A stretch of 64,000 bases of DNA from Aspidiotus rigidus (lineage: Eukaryota > Arthropoda > Insecta > Hemiptera > Diaspididae), in NCBI GenBank assembly GCA_035079385.1, contig JAVHKY010000061.1, positions 1,302,001-1,366,000 on the forward strand, read 5' to 3'. Position 1 is the first letter of the stretch. Every line of letters starts with the position of its first letter. A program made the position numbers and the translations under genes. Shown piece after piece: positions 48,828 to 60,250 of the stretch. The notes under the pieces are model-generated. The model worked only from the letters and a program-made list of their open reading frames with translations. It was not told where the DNA came from and did not search any database.

Positions 48828-49066
48828 TGTGCAAAATGCGAGACTTGTAACAGTAAAACTATTCAACACTTTGTAAACAATTTAACATATTGCATTGTAA
48901 TGTAGTTCCTAAATTTTCTTCATGAAAAAAGTTAGATAGCGCCATTTGTAGATCTGTTATAGAATATTTTAAACGATGTTATGGTTCCATAAGGACCTAT
49001 CGTGAAGTGTCAAAAAGTCTGATACGACATTGTAACTGATTGTTCCATCCTTTTGCACATCGGGTA
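48828..49066. repeat. Dispersed repeat, copy 2 (copy 1 at 37.95 kb)
   Basis: Matches 37950-38183. It ends 63 bases before the last Shab exon and therefore lies right beside its splice acceptor region. Confidence 0.65.
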
Positions 49067-49129
49067 ATAACAGCTCTCTCAAAGTTACCTATATACATGC
49101 CTCACGAATTTGTTTACTCTTATTTGTAG

Positions 49130-49698
49130 ATAATACAGAAGAAAAAACTCTCGTTCCTTCGGAATCTTGTGAATCATTGGAGAAATTGGCGTCCATAGCA
49201 GGCACGGCGATGACATCTGGGACGCAACGTAGCTCCAAGTCTATTCTGAAACAGAAATTAATCAATAACAACCAGTCAAACCATTTTATTCGTTCTGGTT
49301 CTGCTGGTAAAGATGATCCGGAATTGGAAAAACTTATCCCTTCGGACATTTCAGCAACTAGTAGCTCGGAATATTCACCAGCTCGAAATATTCCTGCCAC
49401 GATCACTCTCACAAAAGCTGCAATGTTGGCCACAAAAGGCGATACATCAAGACGTTTTCAAACAGTTGATTGTAAACCCGCGTTATCAGTTAAAATGATG
49501 AATGTTTCCTCAAAACAGTCAGAAAATCCCATCGACCACCTTACGTCCACTTCTAGTGTTCCCGTAGTCTTGCTGCATGACCTGCTGGGTGCCAATGAGC
49601 ATACATCAACGCCATTTCCAAAACGTGTCTCTTCTGCCATCTCCAGCAAATCTTCCGAAAACAGTGATCGTTGCTTGGCTATTGTCGATGATCCGTAA
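49130..49698 (+). CDS. Shab: Shab terminal exon with stop (proposed)
   Basis: Acceptor TTTGTAG (ending 49129). With the one-base overhang of the 44.9-kb exon the frame reads D-NTEEKTLVPSESCESLEKLA and runs 190 codons to TAA at 49696-49698. Ser/Thr-rich cytoplasmic tail with RSSKSILKQKL and PATITLTKAAML. It is the longest uninterrupted frame in its neighbourhood and has coding-like composition. Assignment to Shab is by phase and position. No AATAAA lies close behind the stop; the first candidate seen is at 50586. Confidence 0.7.
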
Positions 49699-52600
49699 AT
49701 GTAAATTACGCAGACATTTATGTATAACTTATTTTCATTGTAGTGCAGCGTTAAACCCAGAGAATGGAAGTATCAGAGTGAACTCAGGACTAGCCTCGAT
49801 GAATTTGCCTTTCCAATCACCATTTAATTGGTCGAGAATCTAGATGCACCTCTTCGGAAAGAGTTTCGAGACCTTCCTCATCCTCCTATCCGAAAAATAC
49901 AAGATTTGAAAATGAAAATCAACACTTTCTAATGTAATTCATGTGAATGTAAACTTTAGAATTATTTACAACCTGAATACTTATAATTTGGTAATATTTT
50001 AAATGCGTCGTTGATTCGTATCATTTTGGATACGGGCAAATTTCATGTAGATGACATAGGCTACAACTAAAAAATGAATTTGTTGCAACGTATTTAGTTT
50101 TTGTTCGACGTACCTACACGAAGTTTTGACGTGTGAGTCAATATACAATTTCATTAATGATAATTTTGCGGCGTTATAGCTCGGCTTAGACTTCACTTCG
50201 TCAGTTTGTCTTAGAGAATTTACAATTCAATCTCGGAAAAAAAAACTTGAACAAAGATTTTGTGAGTCGTAACCAAGACTGCTCATCTGTTGTGCCGATC
50301 GGCGGTTACAACTTGCGATCGTTTCATCGTTTGTTTTATTTTGAATTTTTGTCCTTCGGTTAATTTTTAATTTTGAATTGGATTCCTTTTTGTTTCATCG
50401 ATTTCATTTGCGACACGACGATATATCGAGTGATTCAAAATCTTTCTTTCTCCAAGGCACTCAATTCTCTAATTTCCATAGATAAAGTATACAGTATACT
50501 TTCTAGGCGACTTTCAAATTCATGTTCATCTCATATACATTCATTAGAACCTGCTACTTAATACTGTTAGTATAGGTAATTCAATAATAAAGAGCATTCT
50601 TCTAGGCGAGAGTTGAAACGAATAGTACTGATGTAGAGTTCAACGAAAAATCGAAATATTTGTAGAAACTAAGATACGGAGGACCATTTTCACCGAGACA
50701 AGATTTTTAATTATACGAATCGACAAAAAACGAGAAGTTTATATACATACGAGAATTTTCTAGCCTAGTATAAACCTACTCACGAGAAAAACGTAACATC
50801 AAATCAAAAAATACTCAACAATAAATATACTAACGAGAGAGAAAAAACAACAGCCAACAAGCAGCTATACAACGATACTAAAAAGCAAACTAGATAAAGA
50901 CGGGTAACAATGCAACGGAGATAAGATCGATAAGCGGAGAATAAATCGTTTTACTCCGAAACAATTACTGTAAGTATTATTCTATGAAGACAATAAATTT
51001 CATGTGAGTAGATATTGAGTCATAGATAATTAATTATATTACAAATGAAAAAAAAAAAAAAAAAAAAAAACTAAAATAAGCTCCATGGGCTACGTCAATA
51101 CATTCATCTTTTACTCTTCAACTCTAAAACTCCAATAGGAACAGTAATCAGCTCAACGATTTAAAAATTTGTTATATTTTTTTCTAGTTCTTCTAGAGAT
51201 TTTTCACTTATTATACTGAAAACTTTTTTTCTTGCATTATCACAACCCTCAATCTTCGATTTTGTTACAAGGTCCTCAACAATATCTCTCAAGTAATTTG
51301 GGTCTACCCTCTTCCGCTTCATAAGATGACTACGAAAGTTTTTGGAGTCCTTCCAAACAGTTTTCTCAAATTCTTCAATTTCTCATCGATTATACGAAGT
51401 GGTTTCCGTTTTGTAGTTACATTCCAAACAATTTCGGGTTCGCCAGGTTTTTTTATAGCAGCTTTTGATTTGTTTTCGGTTTCTAAAAGTTCGGCAGCTG
51501 CCTATCGACCAAAAGCAGGTTGAATGTTGAACGGTAGATAAAAAGACTCGTAACTTCCTCTTCTAGTTTCATAATCCGTTCCAACAAGGTCTGTAATTAA
51601 ATAAGAACACTAATTATATAATCAAATTCTTCCTACGAATACATCAACATTGTGAGAATTGGATACAATGAAGTACGATGTGACGCTTGGCAAAGAATAT
51701 TGCATACTACTTGATTTTTCACCCTTTCTTACTTCTATTAATTAACTACCTACGATTTGTTTCTAGAACAGCTCAAGACGTCGATGGTTCAAAGATTCAG
51801 CTTTTCAAAAACAACTAACAATGGAAATGTCTATATCATTGTTATTTTAGCACATTATCAGTAAAGTTTCAAATGATTATTTACAGAAAAAATATGATTC
51901 CCGATAGCTCGTGACTAATACTCAGACAAAAGAAATGAATTAAAGAGAATCGAAGTACGATTCATCGAGTCACTGCTGAATACTCTATTTTGTTTTACGA
52001 TTTTCGATGCTTTAATTTGTACTCGAAGGTTGTTGAAATAGCAATTAGGGAAGAAAAAAGTCCTATGATAGTCTACGCCATGTACGCAGCAGATGTGCTA
52101 GAAATACTTTTCCAACGCGTAATAATTTCTTCGAAGAAATGAAAAACAAGTGATTTTTGTCGGCTGATTAAATATGAAAACCTATTAGCGTAATTATCAC
52201 GAAAATGGCCGCAAGATTTCGTATACAAAAATTTTTGGATGCGTCTCATTCACACATCAACAAGATTCGTTGATATGGCGATAATCCGAGAACAACTGAC
52301 AGCAATTGAACGTCTCTTGACTCGTCAGATGAAAAAATTTCGTCTGTTTCAAAATCCTTTCAGAGAACTACGTTCGTTACTCATTTCGACTGGCGAGCTC
52401 AATCAAAAGATTCCTGAGTAAGTCTCGCTAAATACTTCGGAAACTGTCGAGAAGATATTAAAATATTGTGCGTCGTCTCATCTGACTACGTTGGAAAATA
52501 TGTCCCAGGAAATAGCAATAGAAGAAAAGTGAATTCTCAATTCTTTCTTGTCAAATTTGTACGTAAGGTTGGGTGAAGCATACTAAGTACCTCTACAGAA

Positions 52601-53934
52601 GCATTCTCGTGTACGTCTCGTTCATAGATCAACGATCGTTCAAAAACGACTAACAATGAAAATGTCTACATTATCATGTTCCATAGCTGAATCGCACTGA
52701 CCTCATAAATTCAACATTGACTAGCTCAATCACGAAAGTTGGCGAGTAGTTCAGGAACTGAAGCAATAGAATCAGAATACTGAAAAAATTTACTTATATT
52801 TTCTGATGATTTCACCACACCGGTTCATTTGGTTTGATAAATGACTCCCCAGTGGATACAAATAGAATATCATTGTCTCTGTGAACGATAAATTAACTTC
52901 GCATTATTTCAAATGATAATCATTCATGTGAACAAATCCAACAAAAAATTGCAATCCTTAGAAAAATAACCTCAAAACTTCAATTTCTTCGACCTCAGCA
53001 CCATCGTAACTGAAAATTGCTCGCTGCGACATGAAACTTCTTGGATGCGATCGAAAGTAGTTTTTGCATGGAATTAGGTAAACTGATGAGCTACACAATA
53101 AAATGATACCACATACAACGTACTGAATTCAATTTATCGGTGATGGAAATTGGAAATTCTTGAGCAGATCGACAGACTCTTACATCATCAAAATTGTTCT
53201 CATTTCTGTATAACCGTACACGATACTTAAAATCTATGAATGCGAATGTCAGCAAATATCGTAGATACCGTTCGCCACGGTTCGAAAATAGAAGGTGTTC
53301 AATTCACCGAGGTATTTACCCAATTCAATGGTATATGTGCGTTTTGCTACTGTTAATCGAAAACTTGGCACACTTTATCTGACTATCCAATAATGAAAGT
53401 TATCACACGCCGAGAACACAAGAATTGTAAAAAATTATTATCCTGCAATCATTTTAAAAAATTCTCACAAATCACATTACAATATTGCGGTCGTGGGCAA
53501 AGAATTAAGAAGAGATCAGGTTCCGTTCGCGTTTGGTAAATCTTGGAAAAACTCACACGTTTGACGCACACATGACATGACACATGACACAGGGTCTGAC
53601 GGAAATATGCCTTAGCGTTATTAGCGGTATGTACTTACTTATGTTCTGACGGTGGTGACTGGTGGTGTTTACAGTACTAGACGCGAACGCGACGTCTAAG
53701 CGTTATCAACCGTTCTAAATAATTCTATAAGAAGTTTTCCGTTTTCGTAAAGTTTTAGCTCATTTACTTTTGTGGCCTTTCACTTTCACATTTTTTTCGT
53801 GCTCTAGATGCAGGACAATGATAAGATGGTGCTAGCCGAAGGGTTTAGTCTGGTGGATAACTGGACAAACACAACTCGAGAACGATAAAGGTGAAGCGTC
53901 ACCGTGGTACGAGTATTTGGGGAAAGCTTGCAGT
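49699..53934. other. Intergenic region between Shab and Vps45
   Basis: Contains the presumed Shab 3' untranslated region (candidate AATAAA at 50586-50591), an A-run at ~51050-51070, a decayed minus-strand coding remnant (51165-51600), and the Vps45 5' flank. At 52260-52421 a plus frame (MAIIREQLTAIERLLTRQMK...) ends in a good GTAAGT donor, but I could not link it to any exon. Confidence 0.45.
51165..51600 (-). pseudogene. Unrecognised coding remnant, frame-broken
   Basis: On the minus strand three consecutive frames carry protein-like sequence: LLERIMKLEEEVTSLFIY after an acceptor-like TTAATTACAG; AAAELLETENKSKAAIKKPG leading to EIVWNVTTKRKPLRIID; and EIEEFEKTVWKDSKNFRSHL leading to MKRKRVDPNYLRDIVEDLV and a stop near 51167. 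The pieces are mostly charged and helical. I do not recognise the protein. Two frame changes within 400 bases point to a pseudogene, although short introns cannot be excluded. Confidence 0.35.
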
Positions 53935-54027
53935 ATGAATTTGATCATCGCAGTAAGAAATTATATACTCAAGATGACGGAGGAGAGTGGTCCTGGTATG
54001 AAAGTACTATTGATGGATAAGGAGACG
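53935..54027 (+). CDS. Vps45: Vps45 exon 1
   Basis: Starts at the ATG in CAGTATGAAT and reads [20 protein letters not shown] then [11 protein letters not shown], the conserved Vps45 N terminus (family: MNV..AV..YI.KM...[14 protein letters not shown]). Donor GTACGT. The upstream ATG at ~53809 is out of this context and is followed by a stop in its frame, so the 53935 start is preferred. Confidence 0.93.
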
Positions 54028-54097
54028 GTACGTTAATTTTTCAAACGGTTGCCTGAAAAATTTCGATAAATATTAATCTTAGGCTGTATTCTTATAG

Positions 54098-54296
54098 ACG
54101 AGTATCGTGAGTATGGTTTACAGCCAATCAGAAATATTGCAGAATGAAGTTTATTTATTTGAACGTATTGATATGATCGTTGAGAATGAATTCATGAAAC
54201 ACTTAAAGTGCATAGTTTTTCTTCGCCCTACTCGGGAAAATGTAGTTTTACTTGCTCGAGAGTTACGGAATTCGAGATACGGCGCGTATTACATAT
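54098..54296 (+). CDS. Vps45: Vps45 exon 2
   Basis: Acceptor TTATAG, donor GTAAGC. Reads [20 protein letters not shown] then FERID, with [20 protein letters not shown], residues 32-97. This is the core of Sec1/Munc18 domain 1, which contacts the syntaxin N-terminal region. Ends one base into a codon. Confidence 0.95.
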
Positions 54297-54401
54297 GTAA
54301 GCTTATTTCTCGCTTTAAAAAAGGATATACATATGTTTTGGAAATTGAAAGGGTAGATCCAATGGAGATAATTCTTGTATTTTAAATTCTGCTGATTGCA
54401 G

Positions 54402-54551
54402 ATATGAGTAATATCATCGCTAAGGCTGATATAAAAACTTTGGCTGAAAATGATGAGCAGGAAGTTGTACGGGAACTCGGAGAATTTTACGCGGATTACT
54501 TGGCCGTTTCTCCTCATTTATTCTCTTTCAACATATCAGTCTGTGCTCCAG
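54402..54551 (+). CDS. Vps45: Vps45 exon 3
   Basis: Acceptor TTGCAG, donor GTAGGA. Reads [20 protein letters not shown] then [16 protein letters not shown] and PHLFSFNIS, residues 98-147. DEQEVV-E and FY-DY-AV-PHLFS are strongly conserved in Vps45. Confidence 0.95.
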
Positions 54552-54843
54552 GTAGGATCGTATCAACTTCATGTTCCAACCTACAATAAAAACAAATTTC
54601 TGAGAGTAGCTTGTAAAACTTCTAGAATATGCCAATGATAGGTTTTATAAAATTGGATATAAAGTTAGAATTATTCTGAAAAGTGATAGAAATTACCTAG
54701 AATTTTTACTCTTTTTTGTTAAGATGTGAACTTACGACCTCTGTGTGTGTGTGTGGTAGTCGTGAAACCATTTTGCCTTGTTCCTGGCAAATTCAAAAAA
54801 TCTCATCCTGTAACTGAATCTCTCGGTTCGTATTTATTTTTAG

Positions 54844-54980
54844 GAAATGTATGGGATACGTGTCAGTTACAACGTTGTACACAAGGTATTACTTCAGTAC
54901 TCTTATCTTTGAAACGGATACCATGTATTCGATACCAAGCTTCATCAGAATTGGTAAAGAAACTGGCGGATAAAATCAAT
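54844..54980 (+). CDS. Vps45: Vps45 exon 4
   Basis: Acceptor TTTTAG, donor GTACTT. Reads [20 protein letters not shown] then [15 protein letters not shown] and [10 protein letters not shown], to residue 193. Matches the TTQGLTALLLSLKK-P-IRYQ-SS block of the family. Donor sequence is weaker than the others but phase and homology agree. Confidence 0.93.
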
Positions 54981-55051
54981 GTACTTGCTATTCTTTTCCT
55001 TCTCGCATTTTGATGAAGTAAAATATTTGAATAATAATGTTTTTTGCATAG

Positions 55052-55162
55052 GATCTCGTATCTAAAGAGGAAATGTTATTTGACTTCCGCAGTGATTGTA
55101 ATCAATCTTTATTGTTGATTTTGGATAGACGAGAAGATTCTTTTACACCACTTCTCACGCAA
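55052..55162 (+). CDS. Vps45: Vps45 exon 5
   Basis: Acceptor TGCATAG, donor GTGAGT. Reads DLVSKEEMLFDFRSDCNQSL then LLILDRREDSFTPLLTQ, residues 194-230. LLILDR-DD--TPLL is the Sec1 family signature at the start of domain 3a. Confidence 0.95.
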
Positions 55163-55264
55163 GTGAGTTTCATTCATTCTGTTTTTCTACGTACCTACTA
55201 TTATATTTACATTCCTCTTTCGTCTTTCTTTTAAAAAAAAAAAAAAAACAAAAACGTACTTAAG

Positions 55265-55399
55265 TGGACTTATCAAGCTATGGTACACGAGCTTTTCACT
55301 ATAAACAACAATCGAGTGGATTTACGAAGTATTGAGGGTATAACGAAAGATCTTCAAGAAGTTCTTCTTTCACCCATGCAGGATGATTTTTATGCGCAG
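55265..55399 (+). CDS. Vps45: Vps45 exon 6
   Basis: Acceptor ACTTAAG after a long A-run, donor GTAGTT. Reads [20 protein letters not shown] then [15 protein letters not shown] and DDFYAQ, residues 231-275. [17 protein letters not shown] is near-invariant in Vps45. Confidence 0.95.
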
Positions 55400-55468
55400 G
55401 TAGTTTGATTACAGTCATCACGATTCATCATTATGTCAAGTATCGCTCATGCTGGTTAACGTTTTTAG

Positions 55469-55609
55469 AATATGTTCAAAAATTACGGAGAAATCGGTCA
55501 AACCATTAAAGGATTGATGGATGAGTATCAAGTCAAGTCGCAAAGTCATCAGAAACTCGAGAGCATTAGAGATATGAAAGCTTTTATTGAAAATTATCCA
55601 CAGTTCAAG
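55469..55609 (+). CDS. Vps45: Vps45 exon 7
   Basis: Acceptor TTTTTAG, donor GTTAGT. Reads [20 protein letters not shown] then [20 protein letters not shown], residues 276-322. It is followed by the repeat-swollen 5.7-kb intron 7. Confidence 0.95.
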
Positions 55610-57126
55610 GTTAGTTTTTTCTTTATAGGTTTTAGATGATAATGATACGGGTTAAAGGACGAAATCTCGAGTCCTATCCTTTCGAAAGTTGGACCGTCTT
55701 GAATAACGGTTTCAAATACGTTTCATGATGTCCAGATTGTTCAGTTCTATATTTTTCCACCGCGTTAACCCATTCATTTACTCTAGAAAGTGTGGAGATT
55801 TTTTCTTGTTTCTCCTTACTTTTTATTACCTCCTCGTGTATTCTAGCAGTAGAATTTTGTGTATTCTTCACCAATAGTTCAGCGTCAAACATTTCGATGT
55901 GAGATAAACATCTAAATTAGGAATTCAGAAAATGACTTGTTCATGTTTAGTGTCTTGAGTAAAATACGTTTTAGTATAAGTTCAATGGGTCCAGGACAAT
56001 TCGCCGCCAGTAATTTGCCTTCAGTAAAATTCACCGGAAAATAGAAACAAAAAATCCTTTAAAGAAACGTAGAATTATTGTGCGCTAATTATTTGTAATC
56101 GAGTAAGCCTTTTGTATTGTATGCTGCAATTCCAATAACGTATGATGAGTACATGGGTTACTCGAAGCAGGATTGAGCGAGTATAAAATACTTTTTGTGA
56201 TGAATCTCTTCTTGCAAGATGAGAGATTTACTACGCTTTGTATCTTCAGTCGTGTTATTCGTGAAACAGAAATTATCACAATGCAATCGTCAGTGCAAGA
56301 GGTGCCAAAAAGTTTCCCGAGGGCGGCTACGCGTACGTTTTCGATAGGATAAGCAAAGATACAGTAAGTAGATGTAAGCCTACTTCCTTGAAATCGTAAG
56401 TTTTTATCCCATACCCTCGAACATACGGCAAATGTTCATGTTCTTTGCGTGTTACTAGGTACCTAACACGATTTTGGCGTTGGGAAATGAGAGGCGAATG
56501 TAAGGGCCGCGTACATGAACGAGATAGCGAAGTGAAGAAATTAGTGGCGATACACAATCATACTCCAAATCCTTGTCGTGTTGAGGCTGTGAAGGTAGTC
56601 AGCGATGAATACTGAGGAAACCACAATTGCTGTCATTGCTGCAGAATTACAAGTTGTAAGTGCTACTTCTCAAGGAGCTCTATACCTCGCGTTTCCACAT
56701 TGAAGCATAACGTACGCCGATGACGACAAAAAATAGTCAGGCTCGCCTTTCACCAAAATCATTGACTGATGTTATCATTTCACATAAATACAAGACGTAC
56801 ATTCCAGCTCCGGGCATCATCGGAAAATTTTTGTTATTTGATACGAGGCACCTGACAGAATTTTACTTCTCGGACGTCCACGAGCTCAACAATAAACAAA
56901 TTCTAGCGATAGACAAATTATAGCGTAGAACACAACTTTATATTTCACGTAAATCGTTCAGGCTAAGTTGAATGATTGTGAAGTCATGAATAGTCGCGGT
57001 CAAATGTACGGCCCGGAAAAATCCTGCACGTAGATTGAGTCACTGCTTTCCCCATATTAATCACTACAGAGTAGCCTTGGCGATGAAAGCGTTGTGGGTT
57101 TAGGCATGATGCGTTTATTTACAATA

Positions 57127-58185
57127 CTATTTCAATCCGATAGAATTGAAATCAAAAATGAAATGTCTTTTGAAAAGGAGCATCATTTTTGACATGAATA
57201 TCAGAGAATGGGTGAGATTCATCGAGACAGTGGGCAGCCATCGCAGAGTCCTGAGGCTTGTTATCATTGTATGCCGACCTATGTTCCGATAATCTGGTGG
57301 AGAAGGACCTTGCCGTTTGACCCACGTCGAAGGAGTGGCAATTACCACACGTAAGACGGTAGATACCGGATTGTTTTCCTGCGGGGACAAGATCCTTGGC
57401 GTTGAATAAGCGTTTAATAGTGAGGAAATGATAGAAGCCAACTCTATATCCGTATTTCTTCAATTCTTGTTCGATTTGTATAGAAGCTTTTCCTAAGAAC
57501 GGTAGACGAATCCATTTCGGGTGGTCGGACGTAGGAGTAGAAGCGGTGGAGGGAGGATGAAGATGTTGCTCCGAAAGGAGCCGGAGGCTCTTACTCTCAG
57601 CATAGCGGAGATGTCTAAGTGTGGGCCGTTTAGCTGAGCTGTAGACCCGATGTGTTCGAGTTCCACTTGTTTAGTCGAAACAGAGAGAGGAAGGTTGAGG
57701 AGTCGGTGAATGTTGTGATTGATTATGACGCTAGCGTGCTTATGTCGTTAAGGATGCAGTGACTGATTATGTATGGAGACACCTGTGTACGTACTCTTCC
57801 GAAATATACCAAAGTCGACGATGAGAAAATATTAGTTTGAGGTTGAGGTATGAGATGGAGAGTGAGGTCGAGGAACGAAGTGAAATTGCCTCCTATTTTC
57901 AAAGAAAATTCCATAGATGGGTGAAACTGGTTCATTGATTCGAGTAGTTACCGTCGTCTACATATCTGCGGTAGAAGACCAGGTCGTTTCGGGAGTCCGT
58001 TATGAGTTGTTCTTCCTTCCATCCTTCCATGTGATCCATGTACACCTCAGCGACGATGGAAGATAAAGGACAACCCATTGAGAGACCATCAGGGAACCGG
58101 TACGTTTTGTTTTTGAAGCTGCAGATGTTGTCCTTTAGGCAGAAGGAAATGAGTGTGGTGAATTCCAGCGATCACTTTGCCGCTC
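57127..58185 (-). pseudogene. Penelope-like RT/GIY-YIG remnant in Vps45 intron
   Basis: Read downward on the minus strand: LEFTTLISFCLKDNICSFKN, then GLSMGCPLSSIVAEVYMDHM (RT motif B), then LVFYRRYVDDG (motif C with both catalytic Asp, near 57960-57975), then after a frameshift FLDLTLHLIPQ. After a further gap comes a GIY-YIG domain (57463-57152) with SGIYRLTCGNCHSFDVGQTA, RLSEHRSAY and AAHCLDESHPF. Order and motifs are those of a PLE. Motif A and the N terminus are missing, and the frames are broken. It differs in sequence from the other PLEs here, so it is a separate lineage. Confidence 0.75.
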
Positions 58186-58199
58186 CGTGGATTTTAAAA

Positions 58200-58265
58200 C
58201 ATATTGCTGAATTCGTAGATTTTTTGCCAAACGTACGGAATTTTTTGCCGAGTTCTTGAATGAGG
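58200..58265. repeat. Iterated TTTTTGCC words
   Basis: TTGCTGAATTCG, TTTTTTGCCAAACG and TTTTTTGCCGAGTTC follow each other in 60 bases. A similar cluster (GTTGCCGAGTTCACGG, ATTCGGCA, twice) lies at 60895-60965. They may be the two ends of one further word-terminated element spanning 58.2-61.0 kb, but the pairing is weak. Confidence 0.3.
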
Positions 58266-58702
58266 CATTTGATTTTCTACAGAACCCGTAAATTCAGTAC
58301 CAGTTAGTAACCAATGAGGATGCTTGAGTATAATAAAAGTGAGCGCATTCGAATTAACTTTTATCTAAATTATAAGTTGAAAGTGAACGTGTATTTCCTT
58401 TCATTTGATAGAAAACTCTCACAATAAATATTTTGAAAATTTCCATCACTTAATGGGTAAGTACAAAACAAAGATAATGTGACTTCGCAATTCAGTGAAG
58501 CAATAACAATCTATGTGTACAAATCTTAACTTTTCGATTAAAGTATTTTTTTTGGTCGTCTTTTTTTTTTTTTTTTTTTTTTCCAAGATACACTGGACGG
58601 AGATAAACGAGAAGGAGGTAATAAAAATTTTGAGCGGTAAAATCAAAAAAGATGACTTAGAGGTAGAGCGCCGGCGGTAGTTTCACTTATTAGTGATAAT
58701 TT

Positions 58703-59335
58703 CGAGCGGCCGTTACACACGTTTGCGCAAATTGAAGTTGTGTGTTTTCGCACATTGAATTTGAACACGTTTTCGCAAATTGAAATTTCGAAAGGAAATG
58801 TACACGTTTGCGCAAATTTAATTAGATGAACATTAACCATGGAGAATTACATTTAATTTTTTGTTAAATATACTACTTAACAACTATACATTTCTTTGGG
58901 TAATTTCTGGCAATCTCTTCTTTTTCTTCTTCTGTGTTGGTTGACAATGATACCCAACTAATTGGAGGTACCGCAACCGGTCGTGATCTCCACGTCCATA
59001 CTGTTCATACATATCTTTGAGTAATTTGAAATTATTAATAATACTTAATACATTTTTTCCCGCGACGCGTTTCAAAAGTTGCTGCAATTTCCATGTTGAA
59101 TGAATAAACACTAACTGATCAGGCTACTTACACGATTTCAAACACATAGGTACCTATCTTTCTTGTATAATCTTGTTCTACGTCACTCATTCATAATAAC
59201 GAAACCTTCTCTCTAGACTAGCTTTGTGGAAACGCGTTCAAATTCAATGTGAGCAAACAGACAATCTCATTTTGCGCAAAAGTGGTAGGCTTATGCACAA
59301 CTTCAATTTGCGCAAACGTGTACCCGCCTTTCGAG
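58703..59335. mobile_element. TIR element with iterated TTTGCGCAAATTGAA words
   Basis: A perfect 22-base inverted repeat (58721-58742 and 59296-59317) begins GTTTGCGCAAATTGAAGT. Imperfect pairing extends outward through ACACG and TCGA-GGC. The left end repeats the word at ~58721, 58745, 58768 and 58806. The right end repeats the complement at ~59296 and 59271, with weaker copies at ~59235-59255. The 0.63-kb element encloses one short unassigned frame. It is nested inside the larger 56.0-61.2 kb element. Confidence 0.7.
58884..59111 (-). CDS. Unassigned 75-residue frame within TIR element
   Basis: A minus-strand open frame reading MFIHSTWKLQQLLKRVAGKN, later MYEQYGRGDHDRLRYLQLVG and a five-Lys tail. 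It lies wholly within the 58.7-59.3 kb element. I do not recognise it; it could be the last part of a transposase or a chance frame. No zinc-binding or catalytic motif is seen. Confidence 0.2.
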   Translation of the reverse strand: MFIHSTWKLQQLLKRVAGKNVLSIINNFKLLKDMYEQYGRGDHDRLRYLQLVGYHCQPTQKKKKKRLPEITQRNV

Positions 59336-59467
59336 CTCATCGAAGAAGCTGGTGTTCGTTGAATTCGATGAAAAAGGGACAAATTACTGATGGCGACGAT
59401 GGAGAAGGTATTCGACATACTCCAAAACGTGCACTTTGCTATGTCCCGCATAAGGGAGAGACGAAAA

Positions 59468-59805
59468 GTCATAAAAAAAACGACGGCTTCCTTAACGAAG
59501 TTAAATGAGGAACGCAGGGAACCTGTTTTATGAGTCAAATGGGATTTGGTATTGGAAATTCAAGGAAGCCTAGACCTAGATAAAGCTAGTATAAAGAAGG
59601 CCTAGACCTACTATAAGCCTACTATAATATAATTTGGGAGTCTAAATTTTTCTCGAATCTCCAGCTACGTATGATAGCTCGAGAGTCGAAATTTTTCCAA
59701 GTCCCTCTCCTATCATATATGGCTCGAGAGTCGACATTTTTCTAAGTTTTTTGCTGGGCGGCGGACGGCGCACGGCAAATTTCTCAAAAAGCCCCCCATA
59801 AAACA
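59468..59805 (-). repeat. Three-copy dispersed repeat, copy 3
   Basis: Reverse-oriented copy of the 28.1-kb and 48.3-kb repeat, from CTTCCTTAACGAAGTTAAAT to TTTCTCAAAAAGCCCCCCAT. The flanking ATAAAACAGGTTCCCT also occurs inside the repeat, suggesting a slightly longer or duplicated unit. Confidence 0.75.
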
Positions 59806-59997
59806 GGTTCCCTCTGGAAAAATTCAAGGAACATATTCCAATGTGCGAATTTACGGCATCTATTATAAGTGAGCTCGTAAAATTGTTGCCCGACTGTGTG
59901 TACTAATTGACGGGCGCCCGCGCTACCTCGAAGCCAAAGGTCGGTGGAAAGAGGCAATCGTCGTCGTCGTGTCTTTTGCTCGCGATGGGCGATGGGC

Positions 59998-60222
59998 CTA
60001 TCGGCCCGTCAACCTCGAGCGAGCTAAGTTTGATTCAGATGTGTCGGTCAGTTTCCTTTCAGGTCTTCCTCTATTTCGTTTGGACGTTGTTGTATATCCC
60101 AATACGATTTTTAGCCACCTTGACTCATTCATACGCCCAACGTGCGCTCTCCATTTCCTTCTGCGCGCCTTGACTTTCCGGATTATGGGTGTAACTCCCA
60201 GCGATTTTGTAATATGGGGCAA
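59998..60222 (-). pseudogene. LINE ORF2 C-terminal fragment
   Basis: The minus-strand frame reads KARRRKWRAHVGRMNESRWL then SKRNRGRPERKLTD. The pattern RW-GHV-RM-ESR... GKR-RGRP--RW-D is the C terminus of many arthropod non-LTR retrotransposon polyproteins. Only this tail is present. Confidence 0.6.
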
Positions 60223-60250
60223 TGGTTAGTAGAGTTAGACTCTCTCGTCG

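Noticed and set aside
52239..52421. Possible plus-strand exon with GTAAGT donor upstream of Vps45
   Set aside because: No matching acceptor, partner exon or recognisable protein; Vps45 starts cleanly at 53935.
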